Assembly (NCBI RefSeq): GCF_030532915.1
Contig: NZ_JAUNKD010000005.1
Span: 43,843-107,842 of the forward strand
Length of the DNA: 64,000 nucleotides
Origin: Capnocytophaga sp.
GTDB lineage: Bacteria; Bacteroidota; Bacteroidia; Flavobacteriales; Flavobacteriaceae
Reading direction: 5' to 3'
Made by a program: the position numbers and the translations under genes. The notes under the pieces were generated by a model that ran no database searches, was not told the DNA's origin, and worked only from the letters and a program-made list of their open reading frames with translations. This document shows, piece after piece, positions 63,322 through 64,000 of this stretch; positions within the stretch are counted from its first letter, which is position 1; each line of letters starts with the position of its first letter.

Positions 63322-64000
63322 TTAAAATTCCATTTCACCACCATCGTCCATTGAGCGTTGCTGTTGTTTTCGTTCTTTTTCTTTTTGTTGCCCTTTCATA
63401 TTTCCGAAGCGATATGTGAAATTCAGCATTATTTGGCGTTGTCGCCACTGCATTTCCGAATGGCTGATAACCCTTTCCGTTATGGTGTTGCCAATCATTT
63501 TACGGGAATTAAACAAATCACTGACATTTAGCGATATAGTTCCTTTTTTGTTTAAAATTTCTCTGCTCAAAGCCAAATTTGCCGAAAGATTTCCTTCAAT
63601 ATCCGATTGAGCCGATTTTCTAGGAGCATTATACATCACATTAGTCTGAAAATCAACTTTATAAATCAACGGAAATTTAGCCGTAAACCGTGCTGACCAC
63701 GAATTGGCTTCGGTGTTAAATTCTTGTAATACGCTATTTCCTAAATAATTAGTGTACGAATATGAACCGTTTGATTTATAATGATAGAAATTCATATTTA
63801 ATGAAAATCGCCAATTTTGTTTGGGCGTGTAATTGGCTGTAAATTCGGCACCTACTCTATCCTCATCAGAAAGGTTAATCGGGCGACGCAACATCACCGG
63901 AACCGAAAGCCCGTTGATGGTTATAAAATCACCCGTTTCAAGTGAAATCATCTCAAAAACTTCGGTGGAATGATTGTAATAAATCGATGTATTTAAGCTG
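63322..64000 (-). CDS. C-terminal part of an outer-membrane beta-barrel (TonB-receptor-like) protein
   Basis: The frame runs off the right edge; 225 codons plus the stop are visible and there is no need for the internal ATG at 63951. Alternating strands such as FTANYTPKQNWRFSLNMNFY and SWSARFTAKFPLIYKVDFQT, and the last strand MLNFTYRFGNMKGQ, are those of the CarboxypepD_reg/outer-membrane barrel (OMP_b-brl_3-like) family. The C-terminal extension (about 25 residues, rich in Lys, Gln, Asp and Glu) after the last strand is unusual. The N-terminal plug and signal lie outside the window. Confidence 0.82.
   Translation of the reverse strand, partial: SLNTSIYYNHSTEVFEMISLETGDFITINGLSVPVMLRRPINLSDEDRVGAEFTANYTPKQNWRFSLNMNFYHYKSNGSYSYTNYLGNSVLQEFNTEANSWSARFTAKFPLIYKVDFQTNVMYNAPRKSAQSDIEGNLSANLALSREILNKKGTISLNVSDLFNSRKMIGNTITERVISHSEMQWRQRQIMLNFTYRFGNMKGQQKEKERKQQQRSMDDGGEMEF

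Overview
The window looks like a chromosomal segment of a Bacteroidota bacterium of the family Flavobacteriaceae, and gene content and style fit Capnocytophaga best (genus is an inference). The evidence is: AT-rich spacers; promoters of the form TTG-N17-20-TAnnTTTG; a DnaE with a fused N-terminal proofreading exonuclease; a DnaX without the zinc-binding cysteines; many SPII lipoproteins; Na+-translocating NADH:quinone reductase; flavobacterial LptD, WbqC and ComEC types; and a GH109 lipoprotein. I found no rRNA, tRNA, CRISPR array, prophage, transposase or replication origin.

Layout. 0-7 kb (minus strand): an LpxD paralogue, WbqC-like protein, a small barrel-like protein, a lipoprotein, signal peptidase I, and dnaX, which is split by a run of ten A. 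7-8.5 kb (plus): a TlpA-like lipoprotein. 8.5-19.5 kb (minus): the isoleucine/valine cluster ilvD-ilvB-ilvN-ilvC-ilvA. It is headed by a promoter, an Ile-rich leader peptide and a transcription attenuator. Its spacers hold two tandem-repeat arrays, several palindromes and small unrelated genes or gene remnants. 19.7-26.7 kb (minus): nqrA, a DfsB/ClbS-like gene, then nqrBCDEF. 27-32 kb (minus): a lipoprotein with Ig-like and SUMF1/FGE domains, LptD, and a small membrane protein. 32-38 kb (plus): thioredoxin-like lipoprotein plus methyltransferase, then an AspT/YbjL-type transporter and a YfcC-type transporter.

38-41 kb (minus): a DEDDh exonuclease, RdgB and a DUF349 protein. 41.4 kb (plus): purE. 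42-62.4 kb (minus): nhaA, frr, a lipoprotein, pyrH, a GH109 alpha-N-acetylgalactosaminidase-type lipoprotein, yraN, dnaE, a porin-like protein, comEC, an NlpC/P60 lipoprotein, clpC, lpdA, a family 2 glycosyltransferase and a small GNAT-like protein. 62.5 kb (plus): an alpha/beta hydrolase. 63.3 kb to the edge (minus): the 3' end of a beta-barrel receptor gene that runs off the window.

How the genes work together. ilvA makes 2-oxobutyrate from threonine, and ilvBN, ilvC and ilvD carry it and pyruvate to the branched 2-oxo acids; the leader reads out isoleucine supply. Nqr pumps Na+ with NADH oxidation, and NhaA returns Na+ against H+. LpxD, LptD, WbqC and the glycosyltransferase serve the cell surface. 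The strongest candidates for something undescribed are the ilv attenuator (promoter, leader peptide, three mutually exclusive hairpins), the A10 frame break in dnaX, and the concentration of repeat families inside the ilv locus.
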